A stretch of DNA of 64,000 nucleotides. It comes from Ruegeria sp. R14_0 (GTDB lineage: Bacteria > Pseudomonadota > Alphaproteobacteria > Rhodobacterales > Rhodobacteraceae). Positions within the stretch are counted from its first letter, which is position 1. Each line of letters starts with the position of its first letter. The stretch is from assembly GCF_017743975.1 (NCBI RefSeq), contig NZ_JAGHRC010000006.1, positions 1 through 64,000 on the forward strand. Reading direction: 5' to 3'. Shown one piece after another: positions 43,710 to 52,864 of this stretch. Position numbers and translations under genes: made by a program. Under the pieces are notes generated by a model. The model was not told where the DNA came from and did no database searches. It worked only from the letters and a program-made list of their open reading frames with translations.

Positions 43710-44798
43710 ATGACTCAAACCGCAATCCCTTACATCTTCATGCGCGGCGGCACCTCGAAGGGTCCGTATTTCCGCCGCTCGGATTTGCCCGAGGATCTGG
43801 ACACGCTGGCCGAGGTGCTGATCGCGGCACTTGGTTCCGGGCAGTCGCTGAACATCGATGGCATCGGCGGCGGCGCGGCGGTGACCACCAAGGTTGCCAT
43901 GCTGTCGGTCAGCGAGGATGACTGGGCCGATATCGACTATTTCTTCGCGCAAGTCTCGGTCGAGGATAAGTTGGTCGATTTCAAACCCACTTGCGGCAAT
44001 ATCCTGTCTGGCGTTGCACCTGCTGCCATCGAGATGGGCCTGTTCAAACCGCAGGGTGATGAAACTGAAGTTCGCATTCGGGCCGTCAACACTGGGGCTC
44101 GGGTCGTGGCCAAGGTGAATACACCCGGGGGCGAATTGACCTATGAGGGTGATGCGGAGATCGCCGGCGTTCCTGGTCATTCCGCGCCGGTGCAATTAAG
44201 TTTCATGGGCGTGGTGGGCTCTGCCACCGGGGCGTTCCTGCCCACGGGCAACCTGCGCGATAGAGTTCAGGGCATCGAACTGACCTGCATGGATGTTGCA
44301 ATGCCAATGGTCATTGCCCGCGCTGCAGACTTCGGGTTGACAGGCTATGAAAGCGCTGAAGAGTTGGACGCCGACGGCGATTTTTTTGACCGAATGGAGG
44401 CTGTTCGGATTGAGGCCGGGGAACAGATGGGCATGGGTGATGTTTCCAAGTCAGTGACCCCTAAATTCGGCCTCGTCGCGCCTGCCAGAGAGGGTGGAAC
44501 GCTTGCGGTGCGGTATTTCATGCCTTGGAAAACGCACCCGACCATGGCCGTCACGGGGGCGCAATGCATGGCGTCTTGCGCTTTGACGCCCGGAACCGTT
44601 GCGGACGGTTTGCTGGATCGCCCCACAATAAGTCCGGCTGAGGTCGTACTGGAACACGCCTCGGGCAAAATCGACGTGCTGGTGGACTTCTCAACCACCG
44701 ACGGGTTTTCCGTAAACGCCGCAGGTCTCGTTAGGACTGCGCGCAAGTTGGCGGACGGGCATGTTTATGTGCCTAAGTCTGTTTGGAACGGGAGTTGA
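43710..44798 (+). CDS. PrpF-family tautomerase (4-oxalomesaconate type)
   Basis: This 362-residue PrpF-fold protein has the N-terminal MRGGTSKGPYF and the two catalytic Cys regions, FKPTCGNILSG and VTGAQCMASC. Family members isomerise unsaturated tricarboxylates; GalD/LigU-type enzymes tautomerise 4-oxalomesaconate. Its position in a tricarboxylate-type transporter operon suggests an aconitate-like or oxalomesaconate substrate, which is inference. Confidence 0.8.
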   Translation: MTQTAIPYIFMRGGTSKGPYFRRSDLPEDLDTLAEVLIAALGSGQSLNIDGIGGGAAVTTKVAMLSVSEDDWADIDYFFAQVSVEDKLVDFKPTCGNILSGVAPAAIEMGLFKPQGDETEVRIRAVNTGARVVAKVNTPGGELTYEGDAEIAGVPGHSAPVQLSFMGVVGSATGAFLPTGNLRDRVQGIELTCMDVAMPMVIARAADFGLTGYESAEELDADGDFFDRMEAVRIEAGEQMGMGDVSKSVTPKFGLVAPAREGGTLAVRYFMPWKTHPTMAVTGAQCMASCALTPGTVADGLLDRPTISPAEVVLEHASGKIDVLVDFSTTDGFSVNAAGLVRTARKLADGHVYVPKSVWNGS

Positions 44799-44816
44799 TC
44801 AAGTGCAATCCAAACG

Positions 44817-44832
44817 GTATACTACGGTATAC
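44817..44832. promoter_or_regulatory. GTATAC inverted repeat inside TTT operon
   Basis: GTATAC at 44817-44822 and again at 44827-44832, four bases apart, 17 bases upstream of the small ORF start. The arms are self-complementary, as in GntR-type operators. No GntR gene of the matching sort lies nearby. Confidence 0.45.
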
Positions 44833-44848
44833 ATATTGGGAGGACACG

Positions 44849-45085
44849 ATGGACGACTACTCGGAATGCCTCGATATCGCGCGACAGGAACTTAAGCTGG
44901 CGAAAGCGGCCTTGAGGCGAAAAATGGCAGAGTACCCAACACCAATTGCTGGGTGCGACGAGCAGTTCAACTATCTGCTGGACCAAAGCGAAAGGGTTCG
45001 AAATGCGCTGGCAGCGCTCGAAGCGCCGTATTTTATTCCTACCCCAAGAAAACTGAACACCGCGCAAGGTATTGAAAGCCGATGA
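44849..45085 (+). CDS. small conserved-looking protein of TTT operon
   Basis: This 78-residue protein is predicted mostly helical at first (YSECLDIARQELKLAKAALR, then a Gln/Leu-rich helix with the ERVRNALAALE repeat) with a short C-terminal tail FIPTPRK. There is no membrane segment or signal. The ATG at 44849 follows a strong GGGAGGACACG, and the stop overlaps the dehydrogenase start (ATGA), which supports real translation. I do not recognise a family. It may be a regulator or assembly partner of the neighbouring enzymes. Confidence 0.65.
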   Translation: MDDYSECLDIARQELKLAKAALRRKMAEYPTPIAGCDEQFNYLLDQSERVRNALAALEAPYFIPTPRKLNTAQGIESR

Positions 45086-46062
45086 AAGTACATATTCTGG
45101 ATGACTGGTTTGATACGCTGCGTGACCTGACGTGTTTTGAGAAACTCACCGGGCATGAGGTTACGGTTTGGACGGATCATGTCGAAGACACTGACGCTTT
45201 GGCCGAGCGGTTGCAGGACGCAGAGGTGCTTGTCTTGTTCCGCGAACGCACCAAAGTCACTCGCGCCCTGCTGAAGAAACTACCGAACCTGAAACTAATC
45301 AGTCAGCGCAGCGTTTACCCTCATGTCGACGTTGAGGCCTGCACAGATCACGGCGTGCTGCTGTGTTCGAATATGCATAGCGGGACACCGTCTTATGCCG
45401 CAGCCGAACTGACTTGGGCGTTAATCATGGCTGGGATGCGCGACTTGCCCTCACAAATGGCCTCGGTCAAAGCAGGGCGCTGGCAGGCTGGCGTCGGCAA
45501 AACGCTGCGTGGTCGTCAGTTGGGGCTCTATGGCTACGGCCGTATCGCCCGTGCGGTTTCGGGTTACGCCGAGACGTTTGGCATGAATGTGGTCTGGTGG
45601 TCGTCCGAGGAAGGCCGGGCGCGCGCGCAGGCGGATGGCGTGCAGGTCGCGCCCAGCCGTGAAGCATTCTTTGCCGGCAGCGATATCGTCTCAGTCCATG
45701 TGCGCTTGAAACCGGACACGCGCGGGATCATCACCGCATCGGATTTCGCGCAGATGCAGCCGAGGGCGCTGTTTGTGAATACCTCGCGGGCCGGGCTGAT
45801 CGCTCCGGGTACTTTGCTTGAGGCGCTGAACGCAGGTCGCCCCGGCAAAGCGGCGATTGATGTGTTCGATACCGAGCCACTGACCGACCCGACCGATCCG
45901 TTGCTGGCGCATCCAAACCTGATTGCGACTCCGCATATCGGCTTCGTGACCGAGGATGAGTTCGATCTGCAATTCGCGGATATATTCGATCAGGTGAACG
46001 CCTATGCCGACGGTGCTCCGATCCACATGATCAACCCCGGGGTTTGGACCAGCGCAGAATAA
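45082..46062 (+). CDS. D-2-hydroxyacid dehydrogenase
   Basis: This 326-residue NAD-dependent 2-hydroxyacid dehydrogenase has a Rossmann motif LGLYGYGRIARAVSGYAETFG, the catalytic Arg in HVRLKPDTRGII, the Glu in FDTEPL and the His in ATPHIGFVTEDEF. The operon position suggests it handles a keto- or hydroxy-acid made from the imported tricarboxylate. It is coupled to the small ORF before it, and its 3' end overlaps the antisense tail of a decayed abrB gene. Confidence 0.85.
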   Translation: MKVHILDDWFDTLRDLTCFEKLTGHEVTVWTDHVEDTDALAERLQDAEVLVLFRERTKVTRALLKKLPNLKLISQRSVYPHVDVEACTDHGVLLCSNMHSGTPSYAAAELTWALIMAGMRDLPSQMASVKAGRWQAGVGKTLRGRQLGLYGYGRIARAVSGYAETFGMNVVWWSSEEGRARAQADGVQVAPSREAFFAGSDIVSVHVRLKPDTRGIITASDFAQMQPRALFVNTSRAGLIAPGTLLEALNAGRPGKAAIDVFDTEPLTDPTDPLLAHPNLIATPHIGFVTEDEFDLQFADIFDQVNAYADGAPIHMINPGVWTSAE

Positions 46063-46165
46063 GATTTGCGGCGATGGGCGCGCCGATGATCACCAATACG
46101 ATCCTTGTCAGATTGTGGGTGATTACAAAGCCCAAATCCGCGCCCGAGACGATGGACAGCACTGA
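46031..46165 (-). pseudogene. AbrB-family transporter, C-terminal relic
   Basis: On the minus strand a frame reading GSVLSIVSGADLGFVITH, then NLTRIVLVIIGAPIAANLI and ILRWSKPRG with a TGA stop, matches the last 40-odd residues of AbrB-type membrane proteins (the conserved D-x-G-F-V...H...R...A-P tail). The rest of the gene is missing; the relic is cut by the IS3 remnant beginning near 46176. It overlaps the end of the dehydrogenase gene by 32 bases. Confidence 0.65.
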
Positions 46166-46175
46166 GCCTCCCCAA

Positions 46176-47130
46176 CTGAACGGGTCCACCGTTATGTTCA
46201 GGAAACGGAGGACTAAGAATGGCAGACAAGAGACCGAAGCCCGAAGAGATTGTCTCGAAGTTGCGACAGGTTGAAGTTCTGATGGGGCAAGGCATGTCCT
46301 GTCTTGATGCGATCAGACAGATCGGCGTTGTGGAACAAACCTATTACCACTGGCGTAAGAAATGAGCCGTTGAAGGCGCCATTGGTTCAAGCCCAAAGGC
46401 GAATGCAATGGGTGTAGATCAGTTGAAAGAACTGAAGCGGCTTCAGAATTGGAGCCAATCAAGCAAACGTTCCGGGGGATCTTTTGTCAGGCGGAACAAC
46501 GAGCGGTTGAGATGCGCGGTTTCAGATCTGACGTTGGACAAACTGATCCTCAAGGAGGCGGCCAAGGGAAACTACTGAGCCCCACTCGTCGTCGCTCCTG
46601 CATCAGCCATGTACGCACACAGTTGAACCTTTCTGAGAGACGCGCCTGCCGCGTGCTTGGACAACACCGGTCCGCGCAACGGCGTGTCCCACAAGGTCGC
46701 GCAGACGAAGACCGATTGGTGGCCGACATGATCGAGGTGACCCGTCAATACGGCCGATATGGCTATCGCAGGATCGCTGCACTGCTGAGAGAGGCTGGAT
46801 GGTCTGTCAGCGATGGGCGAATAGAAGGGCTTTGGCGACGAGAGGGGCTGAAAGTGCCAGTGAAACAACCGAAGAAAGCACGGCTCTGGCTAAACCCTCT
46901 CGGGACATTGCTTCGCAATGCCCTGCCGGGCAGTGGATGGCTCGTATGTTCGGCTGAGGCCGGAGTATCGCAATCATGTTTGGAGCTATGACTTCGCTCA
47001 TCGTCGAACCGACGATGGCAAAGCTTTTCGGACGCTGAACATCCTTGATGAGCACAGCCGGCAGTGCCTGGCGATTAGAGTGAAGCGCAAGCTGAACTCG
47101 GTCGATGTGATCGATACCCTGATGGTATTG
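46176..47130 (+). mobile_element. decayed IS3-family element
   Basis: A left end TGAACGGGTCCACC near 46176 is followed at 46219 by an orfA start (MADKRPKPEEIVSKLRQVEV and IRQIGVVEQTYYHWRKK, stopped at 46363). The orfA tail continues in another frame as LRCAVSDLTLDKLILKEAA before another stop near 46576. The orfB part shows RACRVLGQHRSAQRRVPQGR, GRYGYRRIAALLREAGWSV, then after frame changes VRLRPEYRNHVWSYDFAHRR and DGKAFRTLNILDEHSRQCLA. The catalytic C-terminal half (second Asp and Glu of DDE) is missing, and the element stops at about 47130 where SDR-like sequence begins. It cannot transpose. Confidence 0.85.
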
Positions 47131-47288
47131 TCATCCGCAGCGAGAAAGAGAACGATGCGCACAAGTTCCTCGACAGTCCGGGCCCTTTTTATCGGTGACT
47201 TGGCGAGCATCGCCTCGAGGTCTTTGCTGTCCAATTGCTTCAAAAGCTCGGTCTCGATCGGACCTGGTGCGATGCAGTTAGCCCGGAT
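47130..47288 (-). pseudogene. short-chain dehydrogenase, C-terminal fragment
   Basis: On the minus strand VRSIRANCIAPGPIETELL and the following RTVEELVRIVLFLAADD match the region after the catalytic Tyr/Lys of SDR oxidoreductases (the N-x-x-x-PG-x-x-x-T segment and the later LAADD...). The catalytic and nucleotide-binding parts are gone and the reading frame is truncated at the IS3 junction. No start fits, so this is a fragment. Confidence 0.65.
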
Positions 47289-47625
47289 ACTCCGAACAAG
47301 CAAAGTTCTTCTGACAAGACCCTCTGGATTTATTACTAGAAAACCATAAGGAATCAATTGTTTAAAGGTCTGACGATAATCGGTTTAGGGCTTGCCGCCA
47401 ACGCCCCAATTCTCTTTATCAGGCACCTGATATTCAACCGTTTCAAAACTGTCATAGCTGCATACCCTCGCAACAATGATTACGAAGAGCGCCATGAGGA
47501 TTGCTCTGGCAGTTGGGGTTTGGAGAAAGTATTTCATTATTCTATTTTAATTTTGCATGATTGAGCTATCAAAAAAGCCAATCCTCGAAACAAGTATCCG
47601 CATTGCTCTTGCTCAAAGGTTCCTT
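47289..47625. other. intergenic, AT-rich, nothing recognised
   Basis: AT-rich sequence with no convincing gene. A 68-codon open frame at 47358-47564 has no ribosome binding site or family resemblance. It precedes the end of the eight-gene minus-strand operon and may hold its terminator, though I see no clear hairpin. Confidence 0.35.
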
Positions 47626-48675
47626 TTAGTTGGTCTTTTCGACGAGTGATTTGATTACGGAGGCTAATTTCCCGCCAGTTGCGTGCCACGATGGTAGAGA
47701 CATTGATTTTAGCTCTGACCGCCTTCCTAAACGCGCTCGCGTGACTTGGTTTTCGAGAAGCAAACGCAGGTTTGCCCCAAAGGCCAGAGCATCTTCGGGT
47801 GACGACAGAATCCCCGCGTCACCGACCGTTTCAGGGACAGCGCCCACATCGCAGGAAACGATTGGAAGCCCGAACATCATCGCTTCGCTCAGGACCATGC
47901 CATAGCCCTCGTATCGGGTTGCGAGCGCGAAAAGGGTCGCTGAGTTGAACAAATCGTTCAACGAGGCTTGGTCCAGCTCTCCGGCGAAGGTCACGCGCTC
48001 GGTCAGACCGAGGACCTTTGACTGCGAGTAGAGCTCAATCGCTGTGCTTTGGTCATGTTCCTTACCAACGATAATAGCCTGCCATTCCAAGTCCTTGATT
48101 GTTGCTAGTGCGCTTAACAGCGTGTCATGCCCTTTGCGGCGGGCCAACAGACCAACCGACAAAATCAAAGGAGGGTGCTTGGGCTGTTTACGGACAACCG
48201 GACGGTCAAAACCCGGCGGGGCAATGGTTATCAAATCCGGGTTTGCGTCGAATTGGCTGACCAGCACACGCGCAGTTTCTGGGCTGGGAACGACAATATG
48301 GGCAGCGTGTCGGAGCGCTGCGGCTTCGTTTTTGAGCAGAAATTCGGCCCGTTCTGTCTGCAAACCGGTTTCCAGGCCAAGGGGGTGGTGGATCATGGCT
48401 ATGATTGGGGCTCTCACCCGCTCCAAACCCTCTGGATCGATGGCACCGAATACCAACCCATCAAGAATAATCGGGCGTGTTTCGGGTACAGCACGCAGGG
48501 CGCTCAACGCCGCTGACATATCGTCCTGCGTAGGGTTGGGGAAGCTGCCCGGCAATTGCAGATATTCAGTTTTGCAACCAATTTCGTTCAGCACCCTCAA
48601 TACTGTGGCTTCATAAATGAAACCGCCCGTACGCTGGTCTTTGTCACCTGGGATTGCAAAAACAGCCTCTGTCAT
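47626..48675 (-). CDS. glycosyltransferase family 4 (GT-B fold)
   Basis: This 349-residue GT-B glycosyltransferase has the C-terminal nucleotide-sugar domain pattern LSVGLLARRKGHDTLLSA and the donor-binding Glu-x7-Glu in RYEGYGMVLSEAMMFGLPI. It has no signal peptide, so it should act on the cytoplasmic face of the membrane. The ATG at 48675 overlaps the permease stop (ATGA); an upstream open frame is not homologous. It is the last gene of an eight-gene operon. The donor and acceptor sugars or lipids are unknown. Confidence 0.85.
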   Translation of the reverse strand: MTEAVFAIPGDKDQRTGGFIYEATVLRVLNEIGCKTEYLQLPGSFPNPTQDDMSAALSALRAVPETRPIILDGLVFGAIDPEGLERVRAPIIAMIHHPLGLETGLQTERAEFLLKNEAAALRHAAHIVVPSPETARVLVSQFDANPDLITIAPPGFDRPVVRKQPKHPPLILSVGLLARRKGHDTLLSALATIKDLEWQAIIVGKEHDQSTAIELYSQSKVLGLTERVTFAGELDQASLNDLFNSATLFALATRYEGYGMVLSEAMMFGLPIVSCDVGAVPETVGDAGILSSPEDALAFGANLRLLLENQVTRARLGRRSELKSMSLPSWHATGGKLASVIKSLVEKTN

Positions 48676-50204
48676 ACAACCTGCTCGCTCGCGTAAACGC
48701 GTAGAACTCGCTTTTCGCACCATGAAACCCCTGCATATGCGGTGACCGCTACAAGGCACAGAAGGACAACGCAGGACCATAGCATATTGTAATCAGACGT
48801 ACTCGCGGTCAGGGCCATCAACACACCTATGCCGCGCCCGGTCGCCAACCACTCTGCAGTTGTGACAGCCAATAGCGCAGCCGGTACTGCCATGCGGGCA
48901 GACGCGAATAACGCGGGCAACATGGCGGGGATCTGGGCGGATCGCAGAAGCTTCAAACGGCTGGCACCATAGCTTTCAAAAAGATCCACGATTTGCATCG
49001 GGGTCTGTCGCACGCCCTGCAGGCAAGCGACGAGCGTGGGGAAAAAAACCATCACGGCGACAATTACAACCGTCCCGGTCAAGCCGCGCCCAAATGCCAG
49101 AACCAGCAATGGCGCAGTTGTGATGATCGGCACGGCGCGCAAAGTGATGGCCGTTGGCATAGTCGCCCGCGCCACACACGGCCAAAGCGTCAACGCGATT
49201 GCCAGTCCAGCGCCAAGTACCAAGCCAGCGAGATAGCCGGGGATCGCATAAGCCAGGGTTTCGCCAAGCGCAGTCAGCAAGGTGTTCAGGTTCGTGGTGT
49301 TGGAAACGAAGTTCCAAATATCTGCTGGCCGCTTGGCGAAGAACGAATTCAGGTTGAACAAATCCATCAATCCCTGCCACAGAACCAAAACCAGGGCGGA
49401 CAAAAAAACGATACCGAGTATTCGAGTAGTCAGCGCGCGCTTTTGACCAACTCTGGGCGTCGATAGAAGGATTGTCGGTGCATGTGGCGTCAGTTTGCTT
49501 TTGAGCAGGCCAACGCATGCGTACCCGAGCATAGCCAGTGATGCGGAAATAGCCGCCAGCGCCCAGGTAGCATCCGTTTGAAGACCGCGCATGGCCCTCA
49601 AGGTCAAAACACCCAATCCTCGCTCGGCACCTGTGAACTCTCCAATCATCGCACCCAGAAAGGCAGCTGGTGCCGCGATCTGCAATCCCACAAACAGATA
49701 AGGCAAACTGGCTCTGAATCGCACAACGAATAGAGTCGATAGACGGCCCCGGCCGTAAACAGTCATCAAATCTGTCCAGCTTTGCGAGATCGCCCGAAGA
49801 CCCACGACCAAGGCCAGGAATGTGGTGTAGTAAACAGCCAATGCCGCCAGCGCGATTTGGGGTCCAGCTCCGGGCCCGAACAAGACCCGTAAAATCGGGC
49901 CGCTCGCAATCAGCGGAATGCAGAACACTAGCAGGGCGAGCGCTGAGACTACCCATTCTGACTTCGGAACCAAAATCACAAAACAGGCCAAGGCCACCGC
50001 CGCAAGGTTCCCCCAAAAGAACCCGAGCACGGCATTCATTGACGTTTCGGTCGCAGCCCGGAAAAGCAGGCCAGAGTGACCAGTGATGTATGCCAAGATA
50101 TCGGTTGGTCCGCTGATCAGAACGCTGTTTGGCTGAACGCGCGCCAAGCCTTCCCAAACAAGAAGTGCAAATAAAACACCCAGCATTGTTCGTCCCAACG
50201 CCAC
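48672..50204 (-). CDS. fused double ABC importer permease, SsuC/TauC type
   Basis: This 510-residue protein contains two BPD_transp_1 permease domains in tandem. Repeat 1 spans about residues 5-245 (with the EAA-like loop TVYGRGRLSTLFVVRFRASL) and repeat 2 about 260-500 (EAA-like loop ESYGASRLKLLRSAQIPAML). SsuC/TauC-type permeases are usually a single-domain homodimer, so this is a fusion that would give a pseudo-dimer in one chain. It starts with GTG, immediately after the ATPase stop, with an AGGAG upstream. Confidence 0.8.
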   Translation of the reverse strand: MALGRTMLGVLFALLVWEGLARVQPNSVLISGPTDILAYITGHSGLLFRAATETSMNAVLGFFWGNLAAVALACFVILVPKSEWVVSALALLVFCIPLIASGPILRVLFGPGAGPQIALAALAVYYTTFLALVVGLRAISQSWTDLMTVYGRGRLSTLFVVRFRASLPYLFVGLQIAAPAAFLGAMIGEFTGAERGLGVLTLRAMRGLQTDATWALAAISASLAMLGYACVGLLKSKLTPHAPTILLSTPRVGQKRALTTRILGIVFLSALVLVLWQGLMDLFNLNSFFAKRPADIWNFVSNTTNLNTLLTALGETLAYAIPGYLAGLVLGAGLAIALTLWPCVARATMPTAITLRAVPIITTAPLLVLAFGRGLTGTVVIVAVMVFFPTLVACLQGVRQTPMQIVDLFESYGASRLKLLRSAQIPAMLPALFASARMAVPAALLAVTTAEWLATGRGIGVLMALTASTSDYNMLWSCVVLLCLVAVTAYAGVSWCEKRVLRVYASEQVV

Positions 50205-50951
50205 CTACTCAGACTCCTCCAAGGCGGCCAGAACTTGCGTTGCAAAAGCGCGAAACTCAGGTGAAGTTGTGGCGGACACTGTGCTTTCTCGATGAATATC
50301 TACCTGTATATCTGCCAAGATACGTGCAGGCCGAGGTGACAGCACGATCACACGATCCGATAGTAAAACGGCCTCTTCCACGGAATGCGTAACAAGAAGT
50401 GTTGTTGTTTGGAGCTCTCGCCACAATGGTGGGAGGTCGCGATTCAATCGACGCCGCGTGATCGCATCGACGGCCCCAAAAGGTTCATCCAACAGCAGGA
50501 CTTCCGGCTCTGAAATCAAGCTGCGCGCTATCGCAGCGCGTTGGCGCATACCACCTGAAAGCTCCGCAGGCCGATGATCGGCAAACCCGTCCAGCCCAAC
50601 AAGATCAATCAGGTCATCCACGCGATCCGCCGGTTTGCGAGCGAGTTCCGCACCCAAGGCGATGTTGGATCGTACGGTTCGCCACGGAAGCAACGAGGCG
50701 TCTTGAAACGCCATCGCAAGCCCCCCGCGGCGGGCGACTTGCTTAGGTGTTTCCTGGCCAATTGCGATTTGTCCCGTATCGGGCGTCTCCAACCCGGCAA
50801 TCATTCGCAGGATGGTGGATTTCCCGCAGCCAGACGGGCCAACCAAAGCCGTTGTCCGCCCGGATTGAAAGTCAATCGAAAGCTCAGACAATGCCTCTGT
50901 GCGATCAAAACTCTTTCGGATGCTGGAGCAGGAAATTCCGGCCATGGTCAC
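50205..50951 (-). CDS. ABC importer ATPase, SsuB/TauB type
   Basis: This 248-residue ATPase has Walker A (GPSGCGKST, about residues 38-46), the Q-loop in AMAFQDASLLPW, signature LSGGMRQR, Walker B LLLDEPFGAVD and switch His in VTHSVEE. The sequence style matches nitrate/sulfonate/taurine and thiamin-precursor importer ATPases. The start is a GTG at 50951, with an ATG six bases further in. It lies 15 bases after the binding protein stop. Confidence 0.9.
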   Translation of the reverse strand: MTMAGISCSSIRKSFDRTEALSELSIDFQSGRTTALVGPSGCGKSTILRMIAGLETPDTGQIAIGQETPKQVARRGGLAMAFQDASLLPWRTVRSNIALGAELARKPADRVDDLIDLVGLDGFADHRPAELSGGMRQRAAIARSLISEPEVLLLDEPFGAVDAITRRRLNRDLPPLWRELQTTTLLVTHSVEEAVLLSDRVIVLSPRPARILADIQVDIHRESTVSATTSPEFRAFATQVLAALEESE

Positions 50952-50966
50952 GCGTCAACCTTCGGG

Positions 50967-51962
50967 TCAGCCATACACCTCTTCCAGCAGCGATCTGTCC
51001 CAGAGGTCAGGAGTGACAGTTCGGTCTAACAGCGCGAGTGTTTCGACATTGGCCGCCACAGTCTCCTCGGTGAACCACCCGAACCCGAACTCGGCCGTCA
51101 AGTCCGAGAACATTAACGGTACTTGCCGCGCGGCCTGCAGTTTTTGCGCGGCAAGGTCCAGCCCTGCATCAGGGAACATCTCCAGCGTCAATTCAGCGGC
51201 AGCGTCGGTATCTTTGTGATAATCATTCCAACCCATGACTTCGCCTTTCAGCAAAGACACAAGCTCTGCTCGCTTCTCAGCAAGAGAGGCTTCAGTGGCA
51301 ATATATGTTTGAGAATGAACTGAATAACCGTAGTCGGCCATGAGCATTGTTGTGTTGTCGACGCCCTGTACGGTCATGGCGACAGGCAAATCTGTTTCCC
51401 AGCACAGCAAGCAATCTACCTGGCCGCTGACCAGGGGAGCCGGGTCATATTGGGTCGGAACGATTTCGATTAGATCAATGTCTATCCCGTTCAACGTACA
51501 CAAGGCTTGCAAGACAGGCGTATTCGCCACGGCCATGCCGATCTTCTTGCCAATCAGGTCCGCAGGTTCATTCACCGGGTTGGCCGCAAGCGATGCAATC
51601 GCGAATGGATTCTTTTGCATAGCGACGGCGATGATTTTGAAAGACGCACCTTGCGTCACAGCGGCGGCGGTGTAATCCGCGGCAGATATGCCAACCAATG
51701 CAGTTCCCGAAACCACCGGCGGTTCAACTGGCGCGTTTGGGCCGCCTTGCAAAAGCGAAACATCCAAACCCTGTTCGGACCAATACCCTTTGTTTTTCGC
51801 AATGTAGCTTCCGCCAAACTGCACGGAATGCAGCCAGGACAACTGGAAGTTCACAGGTTGTAAATTGGCCGCTAACGCAGGCAACCCGGACGCGGAGGCG
51901 GCAAAACCGGCTGCTCCGGTCTGAAGAAAAAAACGGCGCGTAAGGTGGGCTGGCTGTGTCAT
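50967..51962 (-). CDS. ABC substrate-binding protein, NMT1/SsuA type
   Basis: This 331-residue periplasmic binding protein has a twin-arginine-like leader (TRRFFLQTGAAGFAASASGL) and the NMT1/ThiY-like fold start NFQLSWLHSVQFGGSYIAKN, with later GKKIGMAVANTPVLQAL and QYDPAPLVSGQVDCLLCWE. The NMT1 superfamily includes binding proteins for pyrimidine thiamin precursors, sulfonates and nitrate. The ligand here is not fixed. The ATG at 51962 overlaps the flippase stop. Its place between the lipid-type genes and the ATPase is unusual. Confidence 0.85.
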   Translation of the reverse strand: MTQPAHLTRRFFLQTGAAGFAASASGLPALAANLQPVNFQLSWLHSVQFGGSYIAKNKGYWSEQGLDVSLLQGGPNAPVEPPVVSGTALVGISAADYTAAAVTQGASFKIIAVAMQKNPFAIASLAANPVNEPADLIGKKIGMAVANTPVLQALCTLNGIDIDLIEIVPTQYDPAPLVSGQVDCLLCWETDLPVAMTVQGVDNTTMLMADYGYSVHSQTYIATEASLAEKRAELVSLLKGEVMGWNDYHKDTDAAAELTLEMFPDAGLDLAAQKLQAARQVPLMFSDLTAEFGFGWFTEETVAANVETLALLDRTVTPDLWDRSLLEEVYG

Positions 51963-52864
51963 GTTGAATTTCTTTTCCCTGTTGTTGGATGTGGTTCTGA
52001 AGGTTTTGGCCACAGCAAAATTGCGGCGGCGGGAAGCGCGGCGATCAAGATGACGGCACCGTAAGTAACGCCCGAAGCAATACCCGCGCTGGATGACGCC
52101 CCGATTAATGGAAATAAGGCAGCAGCGGCCCCTTCTCTCCAACCCCAACCTCCGATCGACATCGGGATCAGCATGGCGGTCAAGACCAGGGGAACGACGG
52201 TCACCAAGCCCCCTGGCGGAATGATAACCCCCACGGACCGTGCTGATGCATAAAATCCCAGTATCAGACATGCAGAACTGACTAAGCCGACAAAAACAAA
52301 GGCCGTTTGGCGCTGTAGCCTGATCAAAAAAATAATGAGCCTCCCAATCGATGGAAGGGCAAGAGATACAAGGCTCAAAACTATGAGAGCGAACAGCATG
52401 ACAGCAAGAACTGTCATGCTCAGCATGGGATGATCGAAACCTGCGGGCCATATCAGTGCAGCACTTACGCCCAGGAACAGAATGGTCATGATCGCGATTT
52501 GCCCCAGCAGGCGTTCAGCCACAACCGATTGAGCCGAACGCTTGAGTCCTGCTTTCTTCCGCGCCCGAACCGCGCGTGTCACGTCCCCCGGAACGCCACC
52601 GGGAAGAACCAAATTCACCAGTTGCGCTATGTAGTATTCGCGCAGGGCAAAAGGGTAATCAAAACGAATATCCAAAGCACGGGCCGTAATTTGCCATCGA
52701 TACGCCATCGAAAGCGTTGCGCAGGTTGTCGCAAAGATCGACAGCCCGAGCCATTCTGGGCGAAGCATCCGCAGATGGTCTGCGACCCGCGCCGCATCCG
52801 TCCACCAAAGCAACGCGATAATCACGGTGATCGATACGCCAAACCTGATCAAATATCGGTTCAT
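51959..52864 (-). CDS. flippase-like membrane protein, MprF/AglD N-terminal type
   Basis: This 301-residue membrane protein has about eight helices and the family blocks of lysylphosphatidylglycerol synthase transmembrane-region proteins, for example LVLPGGVPGDVTRAVRARKK and GGWGWREGAAAALFPLIGA. The family includes flippases and carrier-lipid handling proteins. A specific substrate is not visible. Both ends overlap neighbouring genes by four bases. Confidence 0.8.
   Translation of the reverse strand: MNRYLIRFGVSITVIIALLWWTDAARVADHLRMLRPEWLGLSIFATTCATLSMAYRWQITARALDIRFDYPFALREYYIAQLVNLVLPGGVPGDVTRAVRARKKAGLKRSAQSVVAERLLGQIAIMTILFLGVSAALIWPAGFDHPMLSMTVLAVMLFALIVLSLVSLALPSIGRLIIFLIRLQRQTAFVFVGLVSSACLILGFYASARSVGVIIPPGGLVTVVPLVLTAMLIPMSIGGWGWREGAAAALFPLIGASSSAGIASGVTYGAVILIAALPAAAILLWPKPSEPHPTTGKRNST

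Noticed and set aside
47358..47564. 68-codon plus-strand frame with a hydrophobic start
   Set aside because: No ribosome binding site, no recognisable family, low-complexity AT-rich context after a relic zone.
48976..50157. 393-codon alternative frame inside the double permease gene
   Set aside because: Same strand but out of frame with the clear permease repeats; no homology or start signal.
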